A stretch of DNA of 64,000 bases from GCA-003244245 sp050699635 (GCA_050699635.1 JBOHFK010000011.1:1-64000), one strand, 5' to 3'; shown: positions 41,931 through 52,697, numbered from the stretch's first letter. The notes: a model not told the origin generated them from the sequence alone. Numbers and translations: made by a program.

Positions 41931-42656
41931 ATGACCAGCTCGACACTCCGGCCCGATCAGCAGGACAGGATCGCTGCGCAACTGATCCCACCGCGCCAGA
42001 CGATCGTCATCTATTCCGACCTGTGGTGCTCGTTCGCCCATCTGGCCGTGCACCGCCTGCACACCTCCCGGCACAAGCTCGGGTTGGACGCCGTGGTGAG
42101 CTTTGATCACCGAGCATTCCCCCTCGAGCTGCTCAACGGCGCCAGCAGCCCGCGCCCTGGCACCGACTCGGAGGTCGCGGCGATCGGTCGGCTCGACCCC
42201 GCCGCCGGCTGGCGGCTGTGGCAGGCGCCCGACTGGGCATACCCCTCCACGTCGCTGCCAGCGCTGGAGGCAGTGCAGGCTGCCAAAGAACAAGGCTTGA
42301 CGGCCAGCGAGGCGCTCGACCTCGGACTGCGCCGCGCGTTCTGGGTCGAATCCCGCAACATCAGCCTACGGCCGGTCATCCTCGCCGTCGCCGCTGGGAC
42401 CGGAATCGTCGACGCCGACGAGCTCGCCGACGCACTGGACGTCGGGCGGGCCCGACGCCAACTGATGGATCAGTACCAGATCGCCCGCAGTGACAAAGTG
42501 GCCTGCAGCCCGCACTTGTTCCTGCCCGACGGCACCGACCATCCCAACCCCGGCGTCACCGTGCACTACACCGGCGACTATGGCATCGGCTTCCCCATCG
42601 CCACTACGGACGAGCCGACCATTTACGAGGAGCTGCTCAACCGAGCCGCAGCCTAG
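41931..42656 (+). CDS. DsbA-like thioredoxin-fold protein (FrnE/HCCA isomerase type)
   Basis: 241 aa from ATG 41931 with AGGAG 9 nt upstream. The start of the fold is IVIYSDLWCSFAHLAVHRLH; only the first Cys of a CxxC remains (WCSFAH). VDADELADALDVGRARRQLM and a late HLFLPDGTDHPNPGVTVHYT (with Pro-rich cis loop) agree with DSBA family oxidoreductases or glutathione S-transferase-like isomerases. Cytoplasmic; it follows the SMR remnant by 11 bp. Confidence 0.82.
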   Translation: MTSSTLRPDQQDRIAAQLIPPRQTIVIYSDLWCSFAHLAVHRLHTSRHKLGLDAVVSFDHRAFPLELLNGASSPRPGTDSEVAAIGRLDPAAGWRLWQAPDWAYPSTSLPALEAVQAAKEQGLTASEALDLGLRRAFWVESRNISLRPVILAVAAGTGIVDADELADALDVGRARRQLMDQYQIARSDKVACSPHLFLPDGTDHPNPGVTVHYTGDYGIGFPIATTDEPTIYEELLNRAAA

Positions 42657-42786
42657 AACGTGGTACTCACAGGTGCTATCGCAGCGATGTGACCGCCGGC
42701 GATTGCGGCTATTATTCGTGAGCAGTCCTGTTTCAGCGACGCACTCGGATGGCAGAATATTTCTTGACCGACGAAATGGGGTAATT

Positions 42787-43182
42787 GTGATCCCCGGACG
42801 TTCGACCGTCTTGATGGTTGCTGGGGTGTGTGCGGTCGTCACCGGGTTCGGCGATACCGCGGCACCGGTTAACAGCTCGGCGCCGACCACCTCGGCTGCT
42901 ACTACTCAAGCACCAGCCGGGCTGTGCACCGCATCCCCACGCAACGCCACGCCCAGTCAGGGCAGCGACGAGACGATCACCGTGCACACGACCCGTGGAG
43001 CCGTTGCCTATCTGGCAGTCCATTACCCGACCACCACGCGCTCATTTGCCATCGTGGCCGACAGCGCAGGCACGGCGGTCATCACCTTCCCGACAAATCG
43101 CTCGACACCGGGAGTTCCCGTCCAGGTAGATGTGACGACCAACTCAGGGCAGGTCTGTCGCACCCAGTTCACGCCGCAGTAG
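42787..43182 (+). CDS. Small secreted protein
   Basis: 131 aa from GTG 42787 (MIPGRSTVLMVAGVCAVVTG: short basic start and a hydrophobic core, a signal peptide). Mature part starts with a Ser/Thr/Pro/Ala linker, then a beta-rich domain of about 75 residues with VAYLAVHYPTTTRSFAIVAD, TPGVPVQVDVTTNSGQVCRT; two cysteines could form a disulfide. No family recognised. Confidence 0.65.
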   Translation: MIPGRSTVLMVAGVCAVVTGFGDTAAPVNSSAPTTSAATTQAPAGLCTASPRNATPSQGSDETITVHTTRGAVAYLAVHYPTTTRSFAIVADSAGTAVITFPTNRSTPGVPVQVDVTTNSGQVCRTQFTPQ

Positions 43183-43224
43183 GACCCGATACTGCGTGCA
43201 CCGCGAAGTGACAATCCCCTCGTC

Positions 43225-44451
43225 GTGGCGGATAACCAGGCAGCAGACCGGATGGGGTCGCTTTCCCTGTTACGGGCGAACCGGGCATTGCGGCTGCTGT
43301 GGACGGCGCGGACGGTGTCGTATCTCGGTGACTCGCTCAGCCTGGTCGCGCTCATGCTCTACGTTGCTGACGCCACCGGCGCGGCCCTGGCGGTAGCCGT
43401 GCTGCTGCTGGTCGGCGACTTCGCGCCTGCCCTGCTCGGGCCACTGACCGGTACCGTCAGCGACCGATTCGACCTCAAGCGGGTCATGGTCGGCTGCGAG
43501 GCCGTCCAGGGCGCGCTGGTCGCGGTTGTCGCGTTGTGGCTGCCGTCGCTGCCGTTATTGCTGATCCTGGTCGGGCTGAGGGCGATCACCGGGCAGATCT
43601 TCCAGCCCGCGTCCCGGGCCGCCGTCCCCGCCCTGGTGCCGGACGAGCATCTGGAGAGCGCCAACGCCGCGATCGGGATCGGCACCAACGGCGGGGAAGC
43701 GCTCGGGCCGTTGCTGGCCGCAGTGCTGTTCCCCCTCCTCGGCGTCCGGGGGGTCCTGCTCGTCGATGCCGGCACCTTCCTCGTCTCGGCCATCCTGCTG
43801 GCGTTGCTGCGACTGCCGGCCCGCGCCGCACCGGTCGATCAGCAAGGTTCCAGTTTCTGGCAGGACACCGCGGCCGGGTTGCGGTACATCTGGGCCGCGC
43901 CGCTCGTCCGGACGATCGGGCTCGGGTTCTTTGCGATCGTCGCGTTCAACGGCATCGACGACGTCGCCCTGGTGTTCCTGGCGACCCGCACCCTCGGCGG
44001 CGGTGACTCCGCGGCCGGGCTCCTGCTGGCCGCGTCGGGCGTCGGGCTGTTCCTCGGATACGCCCTACTCGCCCGACCGCACCGGCCGAACCTGGTTGCG
44101 CTGCTGCTCACCGGCTTTGCGATCAGCAGCGCCGGCAACCTGCTCACCGGCCTGGCATGGGCCATCGGCGCCGCGTTCGCGGTGCAGGCCGTCCGTGGGG
44201 TGGGAATCGCGGCGATGGACGTCGCCGTGAACACCCTGCTGCAACGCAGCGTGCCGCCCGCTCTGGTCGGGCGCGTGTTCGGCAGTCTTTACGGCGCTAT
44301 CGGAGTGGCGGCCGCGCTGGCCTACGTGCTCGGCGGGCTGCTCCTCGACGCCACCAACCCCCGCGTCGCGTTCCTCGTCGCCGGCAGTGGGGGGCTACTC
44401 GCCACGCTGATCGTGGCTGTCACGATCCGCCGGTCGACCCCGAAGCCCTGA
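43225..44451 (+). CDS. MFS transporter (MefA/enterobactin-exporter type)
   Basis: 408 aa. RTVSYLGDSLSLVALMLYVA and the loop GPLTGTVSDRFDLKRVMVGC place it with DHA3-type MFS exporters. About 12 hydrophobic segments, PASRAAVPALVPDEHLESAN as in MefA-like proteins. Starts with ATG or GTG upstream of MADNQAADRM. Monocistronic. Confidence 0.9.
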   Translation: MADNQAADRMGSLSLLRANRALRLLWTARTVSYLGDSLSLVALMLYVADATGAALAVAVLLLVGDFAPALLGPLTGTVSDRFDLKRVMVGCEAVQGALVAVVALWLPSLPLLLILVGLRAITGQIFQPASRAAVPALVPDEHLESANAAIGIGTNGGEALGPLLAAVLFPLLGVRGVLLVDAGTFLVSAILLALLRLPARAAPVDQQGSSFWQDTAAGLRYIWAAPLVRTIGLGFFAIVAFNGIDDVALVFLATRTLGGGDSAAGLLLAASGVGLFLGYALLARPHRPNLVALLLTGFAISSAGNLLTGLAWAIGAAFAVQAVRGVGIAAMDVAVNTLLQRSVPPALVGRVFGSLYGAIGVAAALAYVLGGLLLDATNPRVAFLVAGSGGLLATLIVAVTIRRSTPKP

Positions 44452-44506
44452 ATCGCCGGGTCCTGTCCAGACTCGCCAAGCCGTCCCCGATAATGCCGAT
44501 CGCGTT

Positions 44507-44540
44507 GTCCTCATACGGCACTGCGTGGTCCTCATACGGC
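44507..44540. repeat. 13-bp direct repeat upstream of lipoprotein gene
   Basis: gtcctcatacggc occurs at 44507-44519 and 44528-44540 (21-bp period, two helical turns), 33-66 bp before the ATG of the substrate-binding lipoprotein. The spacing suits binding of a regulator to one face of DNA. Confidence 0.6.
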
Positions 44541-44572
44541 GCGGCGTTGGCGCTCGACGAAAGGACGATGAG

Positions 44573-45826
44573 ATGCGGCGTGTGCTCGCTCTCCCGGTCG
44601 TGGCACTGGCAAGTGCCCTCGCCCTGGCTGGTTGCTCGACCGGACCTCACTCGCACGCGACACCCCAAGATCCCACCGCCGACTTCGGCGTCACCCGCTC
44701 CGAGATCACTCTCGGTGCCCTGACCGACAACTCCAGCCCGTTCTCCGAGGTCGGCACCGGAGTCGTCCAAGGCCAGCAACTCTGGATCAAGGAGACCAAC
44801 GCCGACGGGGGGATCTGCCGACGGAAGATCACCCTGAAGGTCGGCGACTACCAGGCCAACGCCGTGCAGGCGAGTGCCAAGTACTCCGCATTGGAACCCA
44901 AGGTGCTGGGCTTCACGCAGATCGCCGGCTCGTCAGCCACCGCGGCCCTGAGCCAGCGCATGATCGACAACGAAACCACCGTGGTCGCGCTGTCGAAGTC
45001 AGCGGAGCTGCTCAGCAACCCGTACGTGATCATCCCAGCCGCCACCTACGACGTCGAGATGATCAACGGCTTGTCCTACCTGATGGAGCAGGGCAAGATC
45101 CACGACGGCGACACCATCGGGCACATCTGGCTCGACGGGGACTACGGTGCCAACGGGCTACGTGGCGCGCGGTACTTCGCCCAGCGCCACCATCTGAACC
45201 TGCGCGAGACCAAGGTCACCACCGAGTCCCCGATGCGCGACGTCGTGGCGGCTTTCGCCGCCAAGCCTCGAGTGAAGTCCATCGCGCTGAGCACCACGCC
45301 GGACCAGGCCGCCGCAGCCGCCGCAGCCAACCAGGAGGTGCGGCTCAACGTGCCGATGGTCGGTAACGGCCCGGTGTTCACGCCGCGGCTGCTGACCGGC
45401 CCAGCAGCCGGTGCCCTCTACAACCTCTCGGTGCTGGCCGGTTCGGTGCCGTTCTCCTCCGCGGTCCCCAAGGCCCAGCACGTCGCCGAGGCCTACCGGC
45501 AGGCCGGCTACCAGGAGCTGCCGAACAGCGGCGTGCCCTACGGCTACGCGATCGGCCGGATCTGGGGCCAGCTGCTCACGCGCGCCTGCATCAACGGCGA
45601 CCTGAGCCGGTCCGGGATCCAGGAGGCGCTGCGCCAGCTCACCACGATCACCACGGACCACCTGGTCGCCGACCTGAATTTCGCCAAGCCGGGCTCCCCT
45701 GCTACCCGAGATACCGCTGTCGGCGTTCCCGATCCCGCCGTGCCGGGTGGGATCCGGGAGGTGAAACCGTTGTCCGCGTCGCCAGACGCGCAGAGCTACA
45801 TCGCTCCCCACCAAACCGGCGACTGA
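44573..45826 (+). CDS. ABC transporter substrate-binding lipoprotein (LivJ-like)
   Basis: 417 aa from ATG 44573 with AAGGA upstream. Lipobox LALAGC after MRRVLALPVVALASA, so it is anchored at the outer face. Periplasmic-binding type 1 fold: EITLGALTDNSSPFSEVGTG, TNADGGICRRKITLKVGDYQ, VLGFTQIAGSSATAALSQRM, IGHIWLDGDYGANGLRGARY. No permease or ATPase genes adjoin, so it is an orphan binding protein or a sensor partner. Confidence 0.9.
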   Translation: MRRVLALPVVALASALALAGCSTGPHSHATPQDPTADFGVTRSEITLGALTDNSSPFSEVGTGVVQGQQLWIKETNADGGICRRKITLKVGDYQANAVQASAKYSALEPKVLGFTQIAGSSATAALSQRMIDNETTVVALSKSAELLSNPYVIIPAATYDVEMINGLSYLMEQGKIHDGDTIGHIWLDGDYGANGLRGARYFAQRHHLNLRETKVTTESPMRDVVAAFAAKPRVKSIALSTTPDQAAAAAAANQEVRLNVPMVGNGPVFTPRLLTGPAAGALYNLSVLAGSVPFSSAVPKAQHVAEAYRQAGYQELPNSGVPYGYAIGRIWGQLLTRACINGDLSRSGIQEALRQLTTITTDHLVADLNFAKPGSPATRDTAVGVPDPAVPGGIREVKPLSASPDAQSYIAPHQTGD

Positions 45827-45907
45827 CCAGCCTTACCCACTACTGCTCCGAGCGCTGGTCCAGCCCTGTCGTCACACTCGATTCATGACCTTGACCAGGA
45901 GGATCTG

Positions 45908-46810
45908 ATGACGACGCCCGCAGACGGTGCACAAAGTCCCTCGCATCACGCGACGCGGACCCAGCTCACCCGGGGCGAGCTGGTCTTCGATGTGACCGAG
46001 GCGGGGCCCCCGGACGGCGAACCGGTAGTCCTGCTGCACGGGTTCCCGCAGTTCTCCGACAGCTGGGACGCGCTGGTGCCGCTGCTCACCCAGCACGGGT
46101 ACCGCACCCTGGCGATGGACCAACGCGGCTACTCGGCCGGTGCCCGGCCTCGAGGGCGGTGGGCTTACCGGATTCCCGAGCTGGTCGCCGACGTGGTGGC
46201 GTTGATCAACGCACGCGGCGGCGGCCCGGCCCACCTCGTCGGGCACGACTGGGGCGCGGCGGTGGCCTGGGCCCTGACCGCTGGCCGGCCGGACAAGGTG
46301 CGCAGCCTGACCGCACTGTCGGTGCCGCACCCGTGGGGATTCGTCAAGGCCATGGCGACCAGCGTGCAAGGGCTCAAGTCCTGGTACATGTACCTGTTCC
46401 AGTTGCCCTGGCTGCCCGAGCGTTTGCTGCACAGTCAGCACGTCCGGCTGCTCACCAGCTCCGGCCAGTCCGCCGAACGCGCCCGACGCGACGCCGCCCA
46501 CTTCCCTGACCCGGCAGCGTTCACCGGACCGCTGAACTGGTACCGAGCCATGACGTTCATGGATCCGAGGGCGGCCCGGAAGCCGGTCCGCCGACCAACC
46601 CTCTTTGTCTGGAGCGACGGCGACACCGCAATCTCCCGGCACGCCGCCGAGTCCTGCGAGCGTTATGTGGACGCGCCCTACCAGTTCGAGACGCTGCCCG
46701 GGGTGAGCCACTGGATACCCGAGGCCGCGACCACCGAGCTGGCCGCGCTCCTGGTCCCGCACCTACAACGCTGGTCAACCGATTCTTCAACCCACCACGC
46801 AACCGGTTGA
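45908..46810 (+). CDS. Alpha/beta-hydrolase (epoxide hydrolase/haloalkane dehalogenase-like)
   Basis: 300 aa. VVLLHGFPQFSDSWDALVPL gives the oxyanion HGFP, GHDWGA holds the nucleophile Asp (as in epoxide hydrolases), DQRGYSAGARP is the usual loop, LFVWSDGDTAI carries the acid and GVSHWIPEAATTEL the histidine. Substrate unknown. RBS: AGGAGG 6-8 nt before the ATG (45897-45902). Confidence 0.92.
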   Translation: MTTPADGAQSPSHHATRTQLTRGELVFDVTEAGPPDGEPVVLLHGFPQFSDSWDALVPLLTQHGYRTLAMDQRGYSAGARPRGRWAYRIPELVADVVALINARGGGPAHLVGHDWGAAVAWALTAGRPDKVRSLTALSVPHPWGFVKAMATSVQGLKSWYMYLFQLPWLPERLLHSQHVRLLTSSGQSAERARRDAAHFPDPAAFTGPLNWYRAMTFMDPRAARKPVRRPTLFVWSDGDTAISRHAAESCERYVDAPYQFETLPGVSHWIPEAATTELAALLVPHLQRWSTDSSTHHATG

Positions 46811-46951
46811 ATCGAACCAGCCCAACCAAACGGCCCCTCCCGTGGATCACCAGCAAGCTGCACTCAGGTTCCCAAACTCAGCAGCAGCGCTGCTGGTTCT
46901 TGATCAAACAGCTGTGCTGTTGATTCGTGAGGATGCAGTCTCCGCGATCAT

Positions 46952-48181
46952 CTACGAGCGGTGCACGGTGCCGTTGAGGAATGACCCTGGTCGGGCTGCT
47001 CGCAGCAGCAGCCCGATCGCAAGTACCGCTGCGCCGCTCAGCACAGTGGTCGGCGGCAGCGTGAGAGCCAGCACCGCGCAGCCCACGCCGCCCAGCACCG
47101 CCAGCGGTCGGCGCCAGCGGCGCGCCGGGCCGGGCAGGGTGAACGACGCCGCGTTGGCGATGGCGTAGTAGGTCAAGACGGCGAAGCTGGCGAACCCGAT
47201 GGCCCCGCGCAGGTCGGCAAGCAACACGATGACCGTGATAGTGAGGCCGAGCAGGAGCTCAGCCCGGTGCGGCACCTGGTAGCGGGGGTGGATAGCACCC
47301 AACGCGTGCGGGAGTTCGCGGTCGCGGGCCATGGCGAGGACGGTGCGGCCGACCCCGGCGAGCAGCGACAGCAACACCCCACCCGAGGCGACGGCGCCGC
47401 CGACGCGCACCGCGGGCGTCAGCCAGCTCAGGGAGCCGGATTGGGTGACCGTAGCCAGCGGCGCGGACGAGGCTGCCAGGGCGGCAGGACCCACCGCGGC
47501 CAGCGCGGCCGCCCCTACCAGCGCGTATACCCCGACGACGATGCCCAGGGCCAGCGGGATCGCCAGCGGGATGGTGCGGGCGGGATCGCGAACCTCCTCG
47601 CCGAGAGTGGCGATCCGGGCATACCCGGCGAAGGCGAAGAACAACAGCGCGGCGGCTTGGGTGATACCGGTCAGCCCGCCGCTGGTCCAGCCGGTGAGGT
47701 TGGCTGGATCGGCGTGACCACCGCCCAGGGCGGCGACCACGACCGCGGTCAGCGCGAGCAGCGTCAACATGACGAGGACCCGGGACAACCGCGCGGTCTT
47801 GGTAATCCCGGCGTAGTTCACCGCGGTGAGGACCACCACCACGGCGACCGCTGGCGGCGTGGGATGGGCGGGCCAGGTGTAGGCACCGAAGGTGATGGCC
47901 ATCGCTGCGCAACTGGCCGTCTTGCCGATCACGAATCCCCAACCCGCCAGGAAACCCCAGGCCGGGCCCAGCCGGCGCCGGCCGTAGCGGTAGGTGCCAC
48001 CCGATTCGGGGTAACGGGCCGCGAGTTGGGCCGAGGCAATGCCGTTGCAGTAGGCCACCATCGCGGCGATGGCCAGCGCTATCAACATCCCGCTGCCGGC
48101 AGCGGCCGCGGCGGGTCCGAAGGTAGCGAACACCCCAGCGCCGAGCATCGAGCCCAGACCCAGCACAACCGCGTCGGCCAC
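46952..48181 (-). CDS. APC-family amino acid permease
   Basis: At least 409 aa and about 12 hydrophobic segments. LGLGSMLGAGVFATFGPAAA is the unwound helix 1 of APC transporters, GFLAGWGFVIGKTASCAAMA helix 3, and FAFAGYARIATLGEEVRDPA the TM6 region. The frame is open to 48252 with good coding sense (EGDSTPDGPRLARRLGVADA) but has no ATG/GTG/TTG there; GTG 48181 is the conservative start and CTG 48235 (CTGA overlap with the LtrA stop) is the alternative. Confidence 0.9.
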   Translation of the reverse strand: MADAVVLGLGSMLGAGVFATFGPAAAAAGSGMLIALAIAAMVAYCNGIASAQLAARYPESGGTYRYGRRRLGPAWGFLAGWGFVIGKTASCAAMAITFGAYTWPAHPTPPAVAVVVVLTAVNYAGITKTARLSRVLVMLTLLALTAVVVAALGGGHADPANLTGWTSGGLTGITQAAALLFFAFAGYARIATLGEEVRDPARTIPLAIPLALGIVVGVYALVGAAALAAVGPAALAASSAPLATVTQSGSLSWLTPAVRVGGAVASGGVLLSLLAGVGRTVLAMARDRELPHALGAIHPRYQVPHRAELLLGLTITVIVLLADLRGAIGFASFAVLTYYAIANAASFTLPGPARRWRRPLAVLGGVGCAVLALTLPPTTVLSGAAVLAIGLLLRAARPGSFLNGTVHRS

Positions 48182-48231
48182 GCCTAGCCGGCGGGCCAGC
48201 CGGGGTCCATCCGGTGTGGAGTCGCCCTCGG

Positions 48232-49431
48232 TCAGGACGGCATCGCAGAGCTATGACGGACGGACTCCCGCGCGGTGGCGAAGCGGATCATCTCGTAGCC
48301 GATCAGCAACACCAGGACGCCGGCCAGCAGCGCCAGGGATGCCAGCGGCGCCAGCCTGACAGTCAGCGGCAGGAGCACCAGTAAGGCGATCGCCACCATG
48401 ACCCGATGCACCGTGACCGTGTGGAGCACCCGCAGCTTGAACCCGACATGCGCCAGCAGGTACAGCGCCACGCCCCCGTAGAGCGCGGCGAGCGCGAGCG
48501 GCTCCTCATGACCCCCGTCGACGACGTGCTGGAGCACCTTCTTCAACCCCAGCGCCAGCAGCACAATCCCGGCCACCATCGGGAGGTGCAGGAACGTGTA
48601 GGCATCCCGGGCCAGCCGTGACCGGTGCGCTTCGGGCTCAGCGACTAACGCCCGCTCGCCCAGCAGGGCCGTCATGTCGAAGTAGGCCCACCAGAGCGCC
48701 GCGCAGACCGTCAGACCCAGCACCGACGCCGCAACTACCGACCAGGTGATCGGCAGCCCGGCCATCCCCACCCCGATCGCCACGATCGACTCGCCCAGCG
48801 CCACGATGATGATCAGCCCGTGCCGTTCGGCGAAATGGCCCGGTGCGCGCAGCCGCCAGCCCGCAGCACCGCCGAGGAAGGTGCCCCCGTAGTCGGCGAG
48901 CAGGGCCAGCGCCCACCACCCGGTCTGCACCGCACCGGTGACCTGGGAGGCGACCAGCAGCAGCGCGGTCCCGCCGAGCACCGAGGGGGCGAACCGGATC
49001 AGCTGCCTGCGCAATCCCGGATCGTCCCGGGCCGCGATCCAGAACAGCACGAGGTGCAGAGCGCGGAACGCAAAATAGCACAACGCCAACACCACGGGCC
49101 CGTTGCCCCCGCCGGGGAACTCGGCAAATGCCTGTGGAATGGCCAGTGCCAGCAGAAACATGGCCGCCATCACGGCGAACAACGCCGCCCGGATGGCTCC
49201 CTCGTCGGCGACCACGACGTTGCACAGCCATGCGTAACCCACCCAGCTCCACCACAGCAACGCCAGCACCAGCAAACCCCGGACGATGCCGTGCAGCGAC
49301 ACGTCGTGCGCCATCAGCGCGGTGATCTGGGTGAGCCCGAACACGAACACCAGGTCGAAGAACAACTCGATCGGCGTGACCCGGGCCTCGGCCGTGGCGG
49401 CCACCATCCGCGGTGCACGCGGCGCTCTCAC
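48232..49431 (-). CDS. Low temperature requirement protein A family
   Basis: 399 aa. TPIELFFDLVFVFGLTQITA is the LtrA signature; later FAERHGLIIIVALGESIVAI and about ten membrane helices. A membrane protein of unknown biochemical role. Upstream neighbour of the APC permease with overlapping ends, so probably co-transcribed. Confidence 0.92.
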   Translation of the reverse strand: MRAPRAPRMVAATAEARVTPIELFFDLVFVFGLTQITALMAHDVSLHGIVRGLLVLALLWWSWVGYAWLCNVVVADEGAIRAALFAVMAAMFLLALAIPQAFAEFPGGGNGPVVLALCYFAFRALHLVLFWIAARDDPGLRRQLIRFAPSVLGGTALLLVASQVTGAVQTGWWALALLADYGGTFLGGAAGWRLRAPGHFAERHGLIIIVALGESIVAIGVGMAGLPITWSVVAASVLGLTVCAALWWAYFDMTALLGERALVAEPEAHRSRLARDAYTFLHLPMVAGIVLLALGLKKVLQHVVDGGHEEPLALAALYGGVALYLLAHVGFKLRVLHTVTVHRVMVAIALLVLLPLTVRLAPLASLALLAGVLVLLIGYEMIRFATARESVRHSSAMPS

Positions 49432-49487
49432 AGCAGAGATCCTGACACGCCGCAGCGGAACCGCCTAGCCCTGGGGATGACCCTGAG

Positions 49488-49587
49488 CTGGTGCAGGTCA
49501 GCCTGATCCGGTACTGGGGCGTCAGCAACTTTGACGTCCCCGATCTGGCTGCGGTGACCAACGGTGGCCACTGCCACAGGAGATGGG
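49488..49587 (+). pseudogene. Aldo/keto reductase fragment
   Basis: Plus-strand codons read LIRYWGVSNFDVPDLAAVTN with GG, a clear match to the strand/helix around the catalytic-barrel region of aldo/keto reductases (IRYWGVSNF). No frame continues on either side; the 324-bp gap 49432-49755 holds nothing else recognisable. Confidence 0.6.
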
Positions 49588-49755
49588 CAGCGTCGTCGAG
49601 CTGAAGCAGGCCGGACGACCGGATCGCGCTCGGGGTCGCCCGCCAGCCATCGCGCGAGCCGCCACACTCCAGATAGCAGTACACGCCGAGGGGTTGACAA
49701 ATGTCGTTCTGTCCGTATCGCCGAAGGAGCAGGGTGGCTGCCCGCCACGGTGCCG

Positions 49756-50106
49756 CTACCGGCAACTTGGTCGTGAAGTTGCCCGCAGTGGCAACTCGGC
49801 AACAAATTCACCCGTCCCCCCGCTGATGCACAACACGTCAGACATGTCTAGTGCGTTCACCCGATCGTCAGCCGTGCGCGGGTGGCGAGCTGCAGGTTGA
49901 ACCGGGTGTTGAGGTCGTGACCGGACATATCGCGACGCCGAGCCAGCGGTGGATGAAGGACTCGATCGAGCCGATGTTGGCGACCTCGGAGAGCATGTCT
50001 CGGTGCGTCTGCGGGCCCACAGGACAACGCCGAGCAGCGGGAACACCGGCACCGCCACCGCAACAGCCCGCAGGACCACTTTCCGCCGTGCCCGTATCTC
50101 ACTCAT
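49756..50106 (-). CDS. Small hypothetical protein with one membrane segment
   Basis: 116 aa if started at ATG 50106. MSEIRARRKVVLRAVAVAVP then VFPLLGVVLWARRRTE is a basic start plus one transmembrane helix. The rest (Ser/Arg-rich) looks frameshifted: an alternative frame gives MLSEVANIGSIESFIHRWLG after the helix. Weakly supported; may be a decayed gene. Confidence 0.35.
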   Translation of the reverse strand: MSEIRARRKVVLRAVAVAVPVFPLLGVVLWARRRTETCSPRSPTSARSSPSSTAGSASRYVRSRPQHPVQPAARHPRTADDRVNALDMSDVLCISGGTGEFVAELPLRATSRPSCR

Positions 50107-50170
50107 GCACACCCCCGGCAAGCGTCCGCGGCTCACCCGCACTCGAACGTAGCAACGGTGGCACGTAAGA

Positions 50171-50752
50171 TCAGCGGACCCAGGTATAGGTGTAGACGTA
50201 GTATGCATCTGGTTTCTGTTCCGGTACCGGCCTGACGATGAGGAAGCCGTCGTGACCCTCGGCCGTCTTGATACAGAAGATGCTGAATTTGGCCTCGAGG
50301 TCGTCTTTACTGAACGAATCCCGCCCCTCGTTACGTGTTCCTCGGCACTCTTGTTCACCGGGATAGTCATTTCTCTTGGCGGGCTCACCCGACCACCACC
50401 ATCCGCCGTCCTTAGCATAAAGCGAAACCGTTGCCCCGTTAATTGGTTTCAATTCACCGGTGAAATGGTCGTAAGAGAGGTCGGCGATTCCCCCCACGGA
50501 TGAGCGTTCCAGATCTACCGTGGTTGCCGGGCCGGCTTCTTGAAAGCGGAACTCTTTAATATCCCTACAGGCTGGACCTTGGGGCTTCAGCGTGACATGG
50601 CGTCCGTTATCGGTGATTTGGCTCCCGGAAGCCACGCAGTTGGCATCCCCCGGAGGTGTCGGCAGGCCATCAGGCCGGCCTCCGAGGCCGCATGCGGCGA
50701 GAATCAGTGAGCAGAGGACGACACCAGCCGCGGCGCGTACCCGCTTACACAT
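50171..50752 (-). CDS. Lipoprotein of unknown function
   Basis: 193 aa from ATG 50752. MCKRVRAAAGVVLCSLILAA then Cys gives a lipobox LAAC. The mature part is polar with CVASGSQITDNGRHVTLKPQ, GWWWSGEPAKRNDYPGEQEC, FSIFCIKTAEGHDGFLIVRP and YYVYTYTWV; four further cysteines may pair. No family recognised. GC is lower than in flanking genes, which suggests acquisition. Confidence 0.72.
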   Translation of the reverse strand: MCKRVRAAAGVVLCSLILAACGLGGRPDGLPTPPGDANCVASGSQITDNGRHVTLKPQGPACRDIKEFRFQEAGPATTVDLERSSVGGIADLSYDHFTGELKPINGATVSLYAKDGGWWWSGEPAKRNDYPGEQECRGTRNEGRDSFSKDDLEAKFSIFCIKTAEGHDGFLIVRPVPEQKPDAYYVYTYTWVR

Positions 50753-50796
50753 CTGCCTACAGTACCCCGCAGATACTTTCGGTTCGCTGCGATACC

Positions 50797-50830
50797 GCGG
50801 CACTGGCGACGCGCGCGTCGCCAGTGCCGC
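50797..50830. terminator. 34-bp perfect palindrome downstream of groEL
   Basis: Bases 50797-50830 are perfectly self-complementary with a gcgcgc centre. Located after the groEL terminator hairpin and 45 bp before the lipoprotein start on the same strand. As RNA it would form a 14-15-bp GC-rich stem. It is probably a second terminator insulating groEL. Confidence 0.6.
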
Positions 50831-50839
50831 CCAAAGGAG

Positions 50840-50882
50840 AAACGGGGCCGGTCCCCTGGCGAGAGTGGGACCGACCCCGTTT
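50840..50882 (-). terminator. groEL terminator hairpin
   Basis: On the groEL strand a 16-bp stem (50867-50882 with 50840-50855; one G-U pair) and an 11-nt loop begin 19 nt after the stop codon. The stem ends in UUU followed by a C/U-rich tract. Best intrinsic terminator in the window. Confidence 0.85.
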
Positions 50883-50901
50883 CGGGTATAACGTGCCGGA
50901 C

Positions 50902-52530
<1,629 letters not shown>

Positions 52531-52665
52531 TGCGGTGTGGTCCTCCGGTCATGGGCGCCGCGGCGTATCCGCGGCAAGGACACAGTGCTCGGCCAGGCTC
52601 GGTGCCCGCGACGGACGTCCAGCACGTGCCGGACTCACCGTCCCGACCTCAGTGTTGATATACAG

Positions 52666-52692
52666 CTGGCACTCGACGGGGTCGAGTGCTAA
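52666..52692 (-). promoter_or_regulatory. CIRCE operator 1 (HrcA site)
   Basis: Arms ctggcactc (52666-52674) and gagtgctaa (52684-52692) with a 9-bp spacer match the consensus TTAGCACTC-N9-GAGTGCTAA except for two bases in the left arm. It lies in the expected 5' leader of groEL, 136 bp upstream of the start. Confidence 0.93.
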
Positions 52693-52697
52693 CCCCG

